A stretch of 64,000 nt of DNA, from assembly GCA_026261815.1 (NCBI GenBank), contig JAMPIT010000258.1:13135501-13199500 (forward strand), given 5' to 3'. This stretch comes from Monarcha castaneiventris obscurior. Its lineage: Eukaryota; Chordata; Aves; Passeriformes; Monarchidae. Under the pieces are notes generated by a model that worked only from the letters and a program-made list of their open reading frames with translations, was not told the origin of the DNA and did no database searches. Both the position numbers and the translations under genes were made by a program. Positions 36,681-51,368 of the stretch are shown piece by piece. Numbering within the stretch: the first letter of the stretch is position 1; each line of letters starts with the position of its first letter.

Positions 36681-39600
36681 GTGAGTACTCCAGTTTCAAA
36701 TGCATTAGATGAAATAACAGGTTAATTTATTTTAAATGAGCATCATACTGTTTATTTGAAGAGGAGATGTAATTGCAATGGAAACCTTAACACTAGCAGA
36801 ATTTATCAAGTCTTAGTCACTGAGGTGGAGTTTGTATTGTCTGTTTGGCTTTGGTTGGACTGACTCATTCCCAAAGCAGACTGTGAAGCCTTCCTCTTGG
36901 GTATCACCCTGTCCCACACCCATCAATAATTTCAAACTTCTTTTCTGGACCTTCACATCCATCCTTGAATTAAAACCTTCCCAGAAGAAGACTAAAACCA
37001 GGTTCCAAAATTCTAAATTGTCAAGTTCATGTTGTACTTTTAAAATTCCTTTAGTAGATTCTTTTAAATTTGAGACTAAATGGGATTTTCCCCAGGTTTA
37101 TATCCAGATGAAGAGAGGTTTTGAATGACAGTCACTACTGGAGAGGAGCTTGCTTGTGAAAATACTCTCTAGGAAGTCTGACTTTGTATTTCTTTAAATG
37201 GGACTCTTGCATAAAAAAGCTGGACAAGGCAAGTAGACAACAAAGAAAAGGGTAAGAGACCTTCAAAAAAATTAATTTTTCTGTTTCACAGCAGCAATTC
37301 CTACCACTTTGCTTTCATTTCTGCTTTTTACAAATGTTGTTGAATCAATTGTTCACATTCCACCATGATATTGACAAAAAATGGTAACCGTAAGTATAAT
37401 GCATCTGACATTGTTTGATTTCTAGTTCATATTTTTCTAGTTCACATGGTTAAGAAAAAACTTTAAAAAATTTTAAAATAAACATTAAAAAGTAAAATAG
37501 AGCCAGAAAACAGCCAGGCCGCAGAACCACATTTTTTCTTTAATATCAATGTAAGAACAGGTCTCACATGCAAAACATCAGAGTTAAGCCCAAATTCCAT
37601 TATAAAAATAATGAACTTGATCAACCACTCCCATCAGGATTATTTTCTAAAGACAGTACATCAGACCTGTAGACAGATAGGTGAAGAAACATGTAAAGAA
37701 ACTTCAGTCATTTCAAATACTGTTTATTGCCCATGGATCCAGAGAAGGGGTTATTGATAGGGTTTAATATAAAACAATTATAACCACTCCAAAGATGAAG
37801 GTGTGCAATGCAGATTGCTTCGAGCAGTACTCAGCAATATCTGTCTGTCTGGGATCATAGTTCTTTGCCCAAGAACTGTTTATTCATTCTGATGCAACAG
37901 CAATTAGAAGTCATCCACACAGAAACTCTGAACGCCTTGAGAACAATTAAACTTGCAGTAGCACTGATAACCAACAGTAACTGTGAATATTTCCTTGATG
38001 AGATTCATAAGCCCATTTTGCCTGGATGCACTGTTCTCCAGAATTAAATTCTGAGGGCTCCCTGCCACTTAAGAGTTTGTGGATTATCAGGCTACCTATC
38101 TTGGACTTGAACTGAGGCAGCAGTACTCTTATCTAGTCAGTGTAAGATCACAATTCTCAACTGTAGTCATGTACAAAGTACAGACTTAAAGGAAGCATTT
38201 TAACCACCTCAAAAAAGTTTACAATTCCAAGGGATGAGGAACAAGGGGGCGTCAAAAATGCATCACTTAGACTGGTAAACTGCTGCAGTAGTTTGCAAGC
38301 ACATAAAAATTAAATTCCTCCTCTCCAGCATGTGCCGACCCTGCTTATATTCAGTGTCCTAAGTGGAGATAAGGGACTGGTTTTGCTTTGCTCATGCGGG
38401 AACAGGAACAGGAGGAGCACTGTGTTGGCTTCTCAGGCAGCTGTAGTCTGGGAACTGAGATAAAGCTGTGTGATTAGAAGTGAATAACTGAGAGATTGAC
38501 ATGACTTTAGTCTGTCTTGCACCGTGAGGTGTTATGGCATCTGACAAGACTGAAGAAAAAAATTCCCTTGGAAAGACACTGTTGTGTTTGCTCTGTATTT
38601 CAGTAGAAGACAAGTTGCCAAAATCCTGCCATTCAAAATGGCCAAGATGAGAAATAGTCCAAAAGATGATGTAATATGGTACTTGATGGTGAGCAGAGCT
38701 ATTCATGACAACCTAGAGTCATGCTGCTCTTTTATTAATTTATATAAAGGGAGTGGGAAATTGTACAAGGCATATCAAGGGAGAATCAGACCCTTGGAGT
38801 CTTAAAGATCTATTGTGGTGAAAAAGACACTCTGGAAGTTGTTTAATTGGGTTTTCCAGATATTAAATATATATGCTTTTTCAAGAGGGAACTAACATCT
38901 GTGTTTATTACTTGTTAAGAAAAGAATATGAAATATCATTACTTAAATCTTTAGTTTTTCTTGAACAGTAAGCAAATATTCTGTTGTAATGTAAGAGAAA
39001 CTGCTTAATATTTTACCTCCTAAACCAATAGGACACTTAAAAATAAATACTCAGTAGCTCTCTAATGAGATTGTTAAACTCTTTTGCCTAGTAAGAACTG
39101 ATGTTCTGACACTGATGTTCTTTATAAAATATTCCCTGAACCTTCAACAATTCTATGCATTGCACAGTGGCAGAACATAGTCCTAATAGATGAAATTGTT
39201 TGATTAGGCTTTTATTACTGCTGAGTCGAGGTGCTAACTCCTGCCTCCAACTAGCCATGGTGCCAGTTTCTTTATTTCCTACTGGATATTTCTGCAAATG
39301 GGAATTCTGATGCCCTTCACCACACTACTGCTTATGCTTCAGAGGACATCCAATTAAAATCCAAAACATATTTCACCAGCCTTCTTTTATCTCTCTTTCA
39401 ACATCTTTTGCTATGATGTTACAAAAAATACATGGCAATGGTGAGGTCACTGGGATTTGTATTCCTTGTGCTAACCACTGTGATTGCACACATGCATTTC
39501 TTGTTTCTTCTCCAGATCATCACTGATATGGGGAAGGATGGTCACAGCCTTGTCCAGGGCCAAATCTGTGATGATGATGGGTGGAGGACTGCACAAAAAA

Positions 39601-42600
39601 TCTTGTGTTTGCAGTGATAGGTGATTTATGTCACTCATCCTTTCCAGAGTGGATATACTTGGTGTGATACTTGAACAACTTGTTCCGGTCCATAGTAAAC
39701 TTTATCAGTGTAAGCACTGTTGAGATATACTTTTTTTTTTTTTTTGCTAAAAGTCTAAAGATCTTTGAGTGGCTTTTAACAGACATGAATGTTTTAGATT
39801 TACAGTTAGAGTGACACAATATTATCTTTCAGAAAGCAAAAATAGCAAGTCAAGCTGAGTAGGTCTTCTATAATATTTGAGTGGGAGCTTTTTTATCAAT
39901 AATATAGCCTTGCCAAAACCAGAAGTATACTGGAGACCGTGACCTTTGGAAAATAATGTTTAGTGACATTAATCTACATCTAATAGAAGGGTTTGTATCA
40001 TCACTTTGGTTTATATCTGCATTATGTAGCACATAGGCTGTCACCTGCATTTATATAACATGAGACTGATTATTCCTTATCATGCACAAAATGCAGACCT
40101 CAGGGAAGAGTTCATTTTGGCCCATTTCCAGGGGTATGTGTAACATGTTATGAGCAGAATACTGCTTTTAAGGCTATCGAGTGCAATTTGCACTCCTTTT
40201 CTCTTCAGTATGTCTTACGCTTGACAAGATAATTGCCCCCCATAACACACACACATCCTAAAACACATTCATTACAAAGTCATTGTATTGACATATAGAT
40301 ACAGATATCAGTGAAGGAATGTACTTGATATTCTTTATATAGTATGATATGTCTGGAGTATATCTTCATAAGTAGAAGAGAAGTTAACAAATGTAATAAA
40401 ATGAAAATTAAGAAACTAAGTTGAGAACCTTGCTTTTGTAAGTTTTCCACTTGTCAGAAAAACAGAATGCTCTATTTCACATAGATAACTTTTAAAGAGA
40501 TGATGGTGATCAGAGTTTATTTTTTACTGTAGAGTTCCTTTAAAGTTTGTGAATCTCCTAAATCTTTTTGTTGTGAATATTCCAGATGTTTTTTATTGTA
40601 TATATTGCCTAAGCATATATAAATACATATACATGCTTTTATGGAACATATGTACTGGAATATTTTTTTCTGAAGAGTTAATTGTTTATTATTATTTTAA
40701 TTCTATACATTAGATATATAGAGAATTTGCAATAAAATATAGAATGTACTATGTCTTTGAATATTTGTAAGTTACACAAGATATATTCATCATTACCAAG
40801 CCTGATTCTGAAACAATTTAGAAAATATGCAAAAAATCGTTTGAAACCAATTTTGTTAATTTGTTTCATATGCATTCTTAGGGAGAGTAAGTCTGCACTA
40901 GCATTATGGTATTATAAAATATTATGTGTATTTACTCTTTTGCTTTTACAGTTTTGATGACCTCTTAATTTTTGCAGAGATTGTAGGCCATGCCTTTATG
41001 ACTGACAACCATAAAAAAAAAAAAAAAGAAAGGGCTAGATGTCTTATATTGGACCTTCCCATCCTTTATTCTGAAAATTCCATGGAGGTCTTCATTTTCA
41101 AAGCATCTAACGGAATTTGCTGGTCCTTTGATATGGTTGTATATAATTGTAACATTGTTAAACTGTGATGGTCAGCTGTATGGTGTGGTACTTCCTGTCT
41201 ATTGCTTAAGCAATAATTTTTATCGAGTTACATAATCAAAGAAGATCCCATTACAGCAACAACTAGATCTCACATTCCAGTTTGATGAGAGCAGTATATA
41301 TGACAAACAACAGGGAAACCTGGTCATGCAGAAAGCAATCATTCCTCTTAACCTCTGTGGTGAATCGTGTTAGGTAAGATGTGACCTGCTCTTCCTTTGG
41401 AAAGCAGTTTGCTTATATCCATTCATGAGAGTAAAAGTATATCCTGTGGAAAATATTATTTTACCTTATTTCCACTAAAGGAGGTTCAAATAACGTGAAA
41501 TAAACATGTATCAAACACATATTGTGTACTTTGGAATGCAGATGGAAAGAAACCTTTCTTCACAAAGGTCTGTGTTTGCCTGTGAGATGCACGCAGTATT
41601 CCTCTCTTTGGCAGCTATAGGAATTGTACTTTTGCTCAGTGGCCTTGATTTGCAGCCGCAGCTAAAAGCAGCTCTGTTCAGTGAAGGTCATTTTTGTTCT
41701 CTCTTAAACCTAATACAACATGTATGAAATCAATGGCCCAACATACTCAACAAATTTTTTTTTACAGTGAGGAGTTCCCAGCCAAGCAACATTTTTTCAG
41801 GCCTTGCATTTGCAACACCAGCTGTAACAACAATGAGCAAGTGTGTTCAGACACCACTCTGCTCGCTTGGTGCTACTGAGTGACAAGACCATGGTGAACC
41901 AGAGAGGGTTTCAAGGTTGCATTACATCAGTCCAGACAAAAAAAGTCTGGCTCAGCACAAAGTAAAAGTGAAAGATTGACATTCTGCTGCAGTGATTCAG
42001 TGCTCTGTTCTGTTCATTTAAGTCCATATATAAAATAAAGACCAGTGGAAACTTGCAGGGGAATAGACTTTGTTTCATATGTTAATGGGGAAGTCTTTAT
42101 CTTTAAAATGACAGTTTTATAAAGACAGAAAATATTTAAACATTTTTGGTTTCAGCATTGGTATCTTCAAATAGCTGTTTCATTTGACCAATACCCTAAA
42201 GTAAGATAGAGGGGTTTTTTGGCTGTTTATATGGATATAGGTTCTGCTTTACTTCTTACACATGCAATCAGGGGTATTTTCCAATTCACCTTCTTTCTGC
42301 TGGGCCTGCAGTTCATTTTCAGAGAGGGTGTGTGTTTTCTTCAAATTTGAAATTTACTCATTCTAGCTATAAATACTTTTCAGTCCATCATTAATGTTTC
42401 TTTCATACCCCCCCAAAACATTTGGTGTGTTAAAATCTGATTTTAAATTATAGTATTTACAGAAATGTGAATCTATGATAACTCCAGTGAAGTTGAGTTT
42501 GCATGAAAATAAGTGAGAGTTTACACACTCAAATAAGTGGCATAGGGAGTTTTACATCCACATCCACAGATGTGTTTTAACTACTTGTGTATTGTCTACT

Positions 42601-45600
42601 TGTGTGCATTTAAATTGTTAAATTCAGTTTAGCTTAGCCTGGAAAGGGTAAAATCCCAGAGCACTTTTGTAGTGAAATTTGGGGCAAGTGAGGAACATTG
42701 ACTAGGTTTTTATTTTGATAGCTAGTGTATCTTTCAGTTTTAGCAAAAAATTTCTTATGGATGTATCCTGACAGCAAAGATGTGGGAATATACAAGTAGT
42801 TCAGTGATATGCTTTCCATTTGAGTGTTCAGTAGGGTCTGCTTTTTTTTTTGTGGGGTCAAATGTAAAAACTGGACAGTAACATTACAAAGGCAATGTTA
42901 AAACAAAATTGCATTTGCAAATTGAAGTAATTATATATTAATATTAAGCTATGCTATAAATTTCTTTTAATACATGAAGATGCATGCATGAAGTTTAGAA
43001 AATCAGTCCAGAAAACTTAAAGCCCGAATGAAACACATGGATCAGTAAGTAAACAGACTGAAAATTCTGTTGAATATGATGTCATCCATTTGCTGTAGGT
43101 CAGAAATAACTTCATACTGTTAATTATAGGTATTTATCATAGTTCATATGATTTTGTGGGGCCTTGTCAGTGATCAAAGGTGGTTCTTTGGACACCTGTC
43201 ATCGAGTGAGTTAGTAATTGTAGAATAGCTTATTTACTGAATCTAATATGCCATTAAATAGACTTATTTTCCCCTTTCAGAAGTTAATGTTGTTGATAAA
43301 AGGACAGTTCTGTTTTAATAAAGTTGATTTGTTGCAGTCAGGTACAATAATTATATTCTCTTATACATACTATATGTTTGCTCATTAACACATAAAAGTT
43401 GTTATATTACAGCAATTTTAAAAGTCTTCACAAGTAAAAGGCATGGAGATGGGAATTAAAGTGAAATGTCCTGTGGAAACTTTTAAAACTAGTTTTAAAA
43501 AGAATAACAAATATTTTAAAAAGAAAAAAAGGCAGTGGAATTGCTGTCATACGTGTTTTCAGTACGCCCAGACAGACTCTTGAAATTGTTGTAAAAAAAA
43601 TAAGCTGAAATTTAGTCCTCAGACAAAAATGCTGCATTTGAGAGATGAGGTCTGCTTTTAGAAATCATAGTGAACATATGGAATACAAAAATAGTAAGAT
43701 TTGAACTGGAAGTGAAGTCAATAGTACTACTATTGGACTGTATGACAGGTGGGAACTTTTTCCCCCTGCTTCTCTGAGCCTGAAAGTTTATTTGTTCTAA
43801 CCTTGCACCTGGATGCAACCTACTTTCTTTGAATCGACTTGCATTCTGCCTGGGAAAACCATTTCTGGAAAGAATGACCTCTCTGGGCTTTGCAGCTTGT
43901 TTGTGGGATAGATGTGTGCCAGCTCAGAGCCCTCTGTTCACTGTTGACTAAGACCTTGAAGAGTTCTTCAGCCCCACTAGGACACAGAAGAGCCTATTGA
44001 GACTGTCAGCCTTTTTTCCTGCTAGCTACTCTTTTTATTAGGCTGATAAACTCCTGAATTGTTGAAAAGCAGCTGCTCTGAGGAGGATTTAGCTAATTCT
44101 CAGGGCGCTTCTGGGTGTGTGGGAGATATATTTACGTCTGGACTATGAAGGTCCCTTGCATTGTTAGACCTAGGTGACCTCTTGCTAGATCAAAAAGAGG
44201 TTGCGGGAATGCAATTAAAATGCAGTGTTACTTTCTTTTAAAGCCCCAGTAACCCAATGAACAGTTCTCTTTCCCCATCTTTTTGTCAGTTCCTTTGCAG
44301 TTTCAGATTCTATTCCCATTTCAAGTTTGTGCCACAATTTGGGTTTACCTTATTGGAAAATACCTCAGATAGTATTATTAAAACTCTCTTTTAAAAAAAG
44401 AAATAAAGGAAAAAAAAATTATCCTGTCTTTTAACAGCCAGTTCTGTGGAGGTTCAAACTATTAATTTTCTCATATTGCTCAAGTAAGCAGAAATATGTG
44501 CATTTGATTTTTTCCCTAATAATCTCAGATGTAGTTTTGTTGTAATGTAGTACACAATTCATATTGATTAACAGGTCTGTAAGCGAGATATGCATTTTAT
44601 AGACACATTCCAATGTGAAGCATGAAATCGAACTGTAAATAATTACGTTTTTTAAAAGGGTTGGTTTTTTCAGTTCCATGGCAAAATTTGTATTTACTGA
44701 AACAAAGGTTTGATTAAAACTAAAAACAAATTTACATTTGCAGGAATTTCAGCACTGTTGTTTGCAATTTGTTATATGCCTTTACCTGGCATGCTATTTC
44801 ACCCTTCATGACACACATCAATACCTTCTTTATGTCTGGCTATTACCACTCATTTAAAAATCTATTTTACATGATTCTTTCAGCCAAAAATGGACCGTAA
44901 TGACATAGAACAGAGCCTGTGCTTCATAAATTCTCCAGGAATCAATACTTTGGCTGGGAATTTGTCAGTCTCACAAAGCTATGCATCATTAAACTTTACT
45001 ATTATTACAGTGGACTCTGCTTCAAAGTTCACTACCTAGCTGATATTGAATGAACCCATTTAAATCAAGGAAAAGGTATGAGACACAAATGCTTCTGTAC
45101 TGACATGTATTTATCCAGATAATGTTTAATTTATGGAATAGAAGTAGCTCTTAAACTGCTTATTGGTTTATGGGCAAAGTTCAGCAATGTCATCATTAAA
45201 GATTATATACTGATTACAAGTTATTGGCAAATGACTTTAAACTGAAACCATTCAGATTATTTAAAATATGACATATTCTGCCCATAGGATCTTATACATT
45301 GATCACGCAACATTGAATGCATGAGTATAAACATCCAATTGAATTCAGAATCCGTATCTATTCAAACCACATTATCAGGAGAGTTTATTACTATTAAATA
45401 GAAACAGGGTTTTTTTGTCACTCTACCTATTTGTAGTATGGGGTTTCTTGTTAAAAATGCAGGTATTTGTGCAAACAAAAGTATTTGTTACACACTATTA
45501 ATCATGTGGTATGCATCAGTATTTTGTGTGAAGTATTTTAGCTCCCTTACCAAACAACAAGGATTTTTACATGGCTCCCAGACAGAATAATGAATAAACA

Positions 45601-45801
45601 ATGAAATTCAGGAGTTTATGGATGACACTCGGGAGAAGAACTGTTTATTTCTACTTCTCGAGATTAATCTTGAAAATAGAAAACATACCCACAAATCAGG
45701 ATTAACTTACAGAAGGGTTATAAGCAGACTAAAAGCTAAATTCGAAAAAAGATTATTTGTATGCAATAAATGAAACAGACTGTATATACTGTCTGCCTCA
45801 C

Positions 45802-45924
45802 ACACTTGCTTGATTGACCAAGATTTGAGAGCTATCAGATCCCTCAGGATAGCCTTCCTCAGCTCTTCCACAGCGCTCCAGACCTTGGGCCAAATAACAT
45901 TCAGCTCAGCTGAGAGTGTTTGAG
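45802..45924 (-). CDS. Candidate internal coding exon, helical
   Basis: A minus-strand frame of 40 codons, open in one frame only. It follows an acceptor (..cacgggtgtcag, weak pyrimidine tract) and ends at a donor GTGT|gtgagg, or alternatively CAA|gtgtgt at 45806. The peptide starts QTLSAELNVIWPKVW and continues with VEELRKAILRDLIALKSW, a likely amphipathic helix. It starts after 2 bases of a split codon and ends in phase 1, or in phase 0 with the alternative donor. It is on the same strand as, and upstream of, the tail-anchored gene at 29.3-30.5 kb, so it could be one of its 5' exons. No homologue recognised. A frame of this length is not rare by chance. Confidence 0.3.
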
Positions 45925-48799
45925 CTGACACCCGTGGACATTACAGTGTGTGAGTACTTGAGAAAATATTTTGGATCAGGCTTAAGCAAGTATTTTCTCA
46001 AGTACAAGGATCGGGATTAACTGAATTGGTTCAAGGGCCTCTTGGTTCCTCCTGCCTCAATGTGGATGTATGTAAGGCTCCAGTGAAATCAAAAGCTTCT
46101 AAAAATGCAAGTATTTTTGTTAGTCCCTCGAGAAGTCACCTGCAAAAAGATAAAGGACAAAATCAATGGTTTGTTGGCAGGCACACACACAGGTACATGC
46201 CCTCTCTATCCTCTCCTTGGGGTTGCCACACCTGCATGTCTGCTGCATCAGCATCATCTCTCACACTCAGGAGATCAAAAAAGGAGAAAACAAAAAGGGT
46301 CATTAGTTAAGAGGCACAGGTGTGAGGAGGCTTTCTAAACCATAGACTTTGTGCACCTGCTCTGGGGAGCACTGCTGAGAACTGGGGCAGGTGTACTAAC
46401 CTCCAAGCCTTGCCAGGCTTGCAGGGATTGCTGGCTATGGATACTGAATTTTATGTGTGTGCAAGAGAAAATGCTGTTCTCTCTGCTCCTTTGTGGTGTG
46501 ATCCAGTGCATTCACAGTCCAGGGCAAATTATGGCGCTGTGATCTCTTGCACAGCTGTAAATGATCTGCAAAATAAGTTCGTGTTTAAAGCTAGAACAAA
46601 TTCTGCATGTCTCACATCAGCTGTAAAGTCTGCATTTTAAAAGGTGCACTCCTACTTTGATTACCTTGTGCATTTTTCTTCTAAGTCATAAATACTGAAA
46701 AGAGCAAAATTACACAAGTAGGCTGGAATATTGCATTCAAATTTAGCAGGCTTCCCTCAGATGTTAATGTCAGTTATTTTTTAAAAAGATTGGGGTTCTT
46801 ACACACTTCTTCCAGAGTCAATTGGGTTATTCGGTTGTTTGCTTGTGTTTTGATGGTGTCTTAAAGGTATACATGAGATCAGGTTTATCATTCTAGACCC
46901 AAGCTTATGTGAGGGCTTAGTTAGGTGCCAAAGTAACTTTGATGGGATCAGTGTTCCTGTGCCAAAGATGCTGTTTGGAAATCATTAATGCCCTACTGAA
47001 ATCTACAGTCTTTTTACTTCATTTGAAGTGTTCTCACAGCTGAAAACCAGGCATATCTCCAGTCTCTCTTCCATGCACTTTCTTTTGATATATCTCTACA
47101 CAAAATATCTGTTACACAGTTTTCTCATCACAGAGGAGAATACTTGAACTAAATGTAATTAATGCAATGGGAGTTGCAAGTAAGACAGAGTAGAGAATGA
47201 TGCAAAAAGAGGATGACTTACAAAACAGGGGTACATGTGGCATGGCTGATAGAAGATCCCTAAGGTCTTAGAGAAACTATTCAGCTTTTCACTAGTATTG
47301 AGCACTTCCTCAGGGACTCCAGCTACACAGAACTAGAAGGTTAAACTTACCCTTTCATACACAATCCCATTCAAAATCTTTCCCAGCATTTCCAAGTCGA
47401 AGGATATGATAGAGATGCAACTGCTGTATCCATTGTTGTCTTAGTATTCTTTCATTTATAACACATATTTACATGACTGGCATTTCAAATATAAAAGTCA
47501 ATCCAAGGCCTCTATCCTTGGCATCTTGCAACCTAATCTAATCACATCTAATCACAAATCACATCTGAAGCAAAGCTACCATAAACATGCATAGCTCTAT
47601 GGGGAAAAAAAAAAAGTGTGAAAACAAAAGTTTCTCCAGGAAATGTTTTTTGGTTTGATTTCTGTTAGCCTAATTGCTTCAGTACTACTGGCTGTTCTTA
47701 AGCAATGAAAAGAGGTGGGAAGGGAGGCTAAGAAAACTTAAGGAAGAAAATGAGGAGTTGATGGAAGGGGTATGAGGTCATTGGACGCACTAGGGAAATG
47801 GGGAGAAGGGTTGACTGCTTGAGGCAGAGGCAGCAGCGTGGAAGAGAAAGTATGAAGTTGCAAAGAGGCAAAAGAAGCACAGCACAGGGCAGAGTCTGCA
47901 GAGTGGATGTGGAGTGTCTGGGGAAGCCAGAAAGGAGATGCACATGGATTAGAATCCTTACAGGGATCCCTGAATGTGAGCAGCAAAAATTACTGGTTCT
48001 TTGAAAGAAACAGAAAGGTCTTTTTTAAGGCTAAGTGCTGATGTTTTGAGCTGAGAGTGCAAGAAAAGGCTTTACTAGCCTGAGACATACAGAAGTTTGT
48101 AGGACAGATTCTTCCTCCAAAGCACCTGTATAAATGGTGCACAACTATTGCTACAGGCTTTAGGTTGAAACAGCAGATGTGTCTTTTGTCTCCTCCTTTT
48201 GAGTCTAAGACTTTGTGACACATTCTGAATCTACATGGGGCCAAGCCAAAAGAAACATCCCTGCTGTCCCTCCCAGAGCCTACTCACCCATTTGGGCTTT
48301 AGCTGCCTAAGAGATGCGACCTTTCAAGCCTACTGTGGAGGTCATCTTTTAATGCATGAAGTACAATCCTGATGCATTTGAACATTAACAGGGAGGTTCC
48401 ACAGATGTGGTGAAACAAAAGATTCATCAAGGCTGCCAGTGGCTACCAGCAATCCCAGTGTTTTGATGTGTTTTCTCTTTAATACTACTACATAGGGGGA
48501 TGCTGGTGTAGTTCTCACTGGCTCCAGCATGTCTGGTTTTAGCTTTCTGCATGTATTGAAGTAGGCAGTCCTACTACTGTTGCTTTAGTCTTTCAAGGTT
48601 GAGAATTAGGAGTAATTTTTTTTAATACTTTGCCTAACAATCTGTTGTGTTGACATTTGAGGAACATCTACTGTATTTTGAGCAAAAATATTCTTATGAG
48701 AAATTCCCATTGGACTGCATGAAGAATATTTTTAAATAGAATTTTCTCTATTAAATGCTCTACTGTGTCTTTAAAATTCCATATACTTGGTATAACTTT

Positions 48800-48840
48800 A
48801 TTTTATTTCATTTCATTTTATTTTGTTTTGTTTTGTTTTG
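48800..48840. repeat. Pentanucleotide TTTTR/TTTCA repeat
   Basis: Runs of TTTTA, TTTCA and then TTTTG units: an impure pentanucleotide repeat changing motif along its length. Confidence 0.85.
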
Positions 48841-51349
48841 GAGTAATTTTTGCCTAATTATATTTACAGCCCATTGGTTTTCTTCTGTGAGATACTTGGT
48901 TCTTAGGATTCAAGCACCTGTTTTTATGACAATTCCAATTCTCTTTGCTTTTTTGGGGGTTCAGAGCACAAAAATTTTAGAGGGAGTTATAGATACTGCA
49001 TTCTTTATGCAAACAGCTCAGAATTTATAAGTTCTTTCTGAGGTGTTATTCAGTAAATAAGCAGGTTTTTTCTTTAAAATTCATTAAGAGTAAATGGCTA
49101 GTGGGAACAGTTTCTTCTCTAAATTCATAATGCTTGAAGTTCTTTCTATGATGCCTTTATCGTCCTTGCAGAGTTCAACGATTACACATTTGACTTCAAT
49201 TTACAAAAGCTTACCACTGGGGTAAAGGTAATATATTTGGTGTTTTGATACAATCTATTTCGTGAGCACTACTGTCAATATCTATAAACTTCTCTCAATA
49301 CACCGCACGAATGTTAACATTTTCCTTATGACTATTATTACCTCCTAAGCAGCAAGGATGTTCAGGAGGGAAGAAGGAGAGAGATGTTTCGGATGATTTG
49401 CCAGCTACAACCCAGAGGACTACAGATGCTACTAGTCTTATTTTTATATTTATTGTAAAATTAAATGTTGACATAAGGTCTGGGGGATTTGCATGAATAC
49501 AACAACATCATTATTAAACAGCTGGGATCCTTGAATTTTTCCAAACTAATTCCAGGGGAAAAAAAAAAGAGAGCAGAGCTCAAGTGATAGAATGGAATGA
49601 ATAGTGCCTCTTGTTTTCTTAAGAAATTATTCTGTACTCTTGAAAAATTATCAACAGTGGTAACTTCAGTGCTTCTTTCACTTAATACTTTTTTCATTAT
49701 TCACATGGTCTGTAAAGTCATGTAACATGCACATTGATCTCCTTTTTGCTATACCAGGTGCCAATTTTATTGCAGAATATAAATGTGTGCCATACAGAGG
49801 CCCATTTTTCTCCTCAGACAATAATGAGATATGTTTTTGTTGTTTTAAATAGCGTTGGTTGTATTAAAACATCTGGTCACAGAGAAGGGTTGTATTAAGC
49901 AAAGGGTTCTGCCTGTCTCTCCTGGCATATCCAGGACACAAGGTCAAATTTTGCATTAAATGGGTGAATGAAGGGTGAGACGTCAAAACAGGTGTCCCTG
50001 GCTGCGCTGTCAAATATTTAAAACCTAACATCTGCTGGCAAACCCCAGCCAAACCCATGATGGCCCAGAGCTGGGTAGTCAGTGTATGTGCTAACTCCTT
50101 TCCCACAAAGCTGCTGTGTCCTTTAAACATCAGTCCATAGCCTTAACTGCCCTGCTCTGGTGCAGACGCTGGGCCCTGGGGAGCTGCAATGCAAAGAACT
50201 TTTGCTCTCCATAGAGATGGAGACTCTGGCCAAAGGCTCAGCACTCTCACTGCTTTAATAGAGCTGCATCAGCCCTGGTGCATCACTTTTGTGGTCCGTC
50301 TACTCACCACAATAAGCCACAGTGCATGAGCAAACGTGTATTCATTAAAAGCATGTACACTCATTGACTGAAATTCAGGAAGACTAGCAAACATCCTTTC
50401 ATCCAGGCTGAAGATAATATATAATTATCTTTTTTATGCTACTTTATGCCACCCAAATTGTGGTTGCATCACTGTAGGTAGTTTCATTAACTCCCGAATG
50501 AGTCCTGTTGAATACCTTCCCTTTTCAGTAAGTGGGCCACTCAAGGGTCAGTATAAGTGAGAAGCCCAAGACAGGTGCTACTAATTGTAGAGGCAGCTAT
50601 TAGAAATAGAAGCTCCTCTGTCCTGGAGCAGGGGCAGATTGATGTTCACAGCTGTTCCTAATGTTATCAACCATTCTTGCCACTAGCACACACCTTATTC
50701 AGTAAATGCTGCTTACAGAATATGGATAATAAATGGTTCTGCTTGTCAGCAAGGCATCTTCAGCTAACATTAGTGGCCACATTTTGAATTTTCTATAATG
50801 AAAGATTTGTCAAAGGCAAGTTTGCTTCAAGTCCTTTCTAAATTTTCAAACCCACATTTCTTCTCAGTTTACTAAAATGGCAAAGAATGCCAAATTGCTG
50901 TTCAAAAATCCCTAAGGGCTGACAAGAAGCAGTGTATTAATTTCTGTCTGTCTGTTGTCAGTCTTTCTTTCAAGCATGGAATTTCAGCATTAACATTTGG
51001 AAAGCAAGGTCTTCTCATCACAGCTTGCTGAATTCCAATGAAGACTTTGCAACTTGTCAGTAAAGCTTCCAAAGCGTTGGAGGCAAGAGAGCACAATGCA
51101 TCAACATATTTCTAAATTTCATTCACTCCCATCTTTGCAGTTCTTAGGAAAATGGAAAGTATGTCCAAATTCTTGTCATATCCCTTTACACCTATTCTGT
51201 ATGTCTTCTTGTCCTGATTAATCAGCCAAGTAAGGGAGCAAAAGCTAATGCTTCTCACTCACTTACTTGTTCCAGCTGTCCAAACTAAAGGCTGTACATT
51301 GAGCCAGGCTATTTCCTCACATCCATTTCTTCTTTATGTGTAACTGTGT

Positions 51350-51368
51350 AGAAGGAAGGAAGGAAGGA
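51350..51368. repeat. (GGAA)n short microsatellite
   Basis: About four GGAA units, purine-only. Confidence 0.75.

Larger units (their letters stand above)
30473..45801. other. Probable intron or intergenic DNA
   Basis: Lies upstream of the tail-anchored exons on their strand. It contains the plus-strand exon candidate at 36576-36680, the repeat at 35162, a T/G tract at 35410 and a possible minus-strand microexon at 44349-44387. No other gene recognised. Confidence 0.45.

Noticed and set aside
38392..38706. Minus-strand frame after a strong acceptor (..tttttttcttcag) ending in a proline-rich tail
   Set aside because: No poly(A) signal soon after the stop and no phase-matched upstream donor found; treated as chance.
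40050..40105. Minus-strand segment between a good acceptor and a CAG|gtgaca donor
   Set aside because: Closed in all three frames. At most a noncoding exon, without other support.
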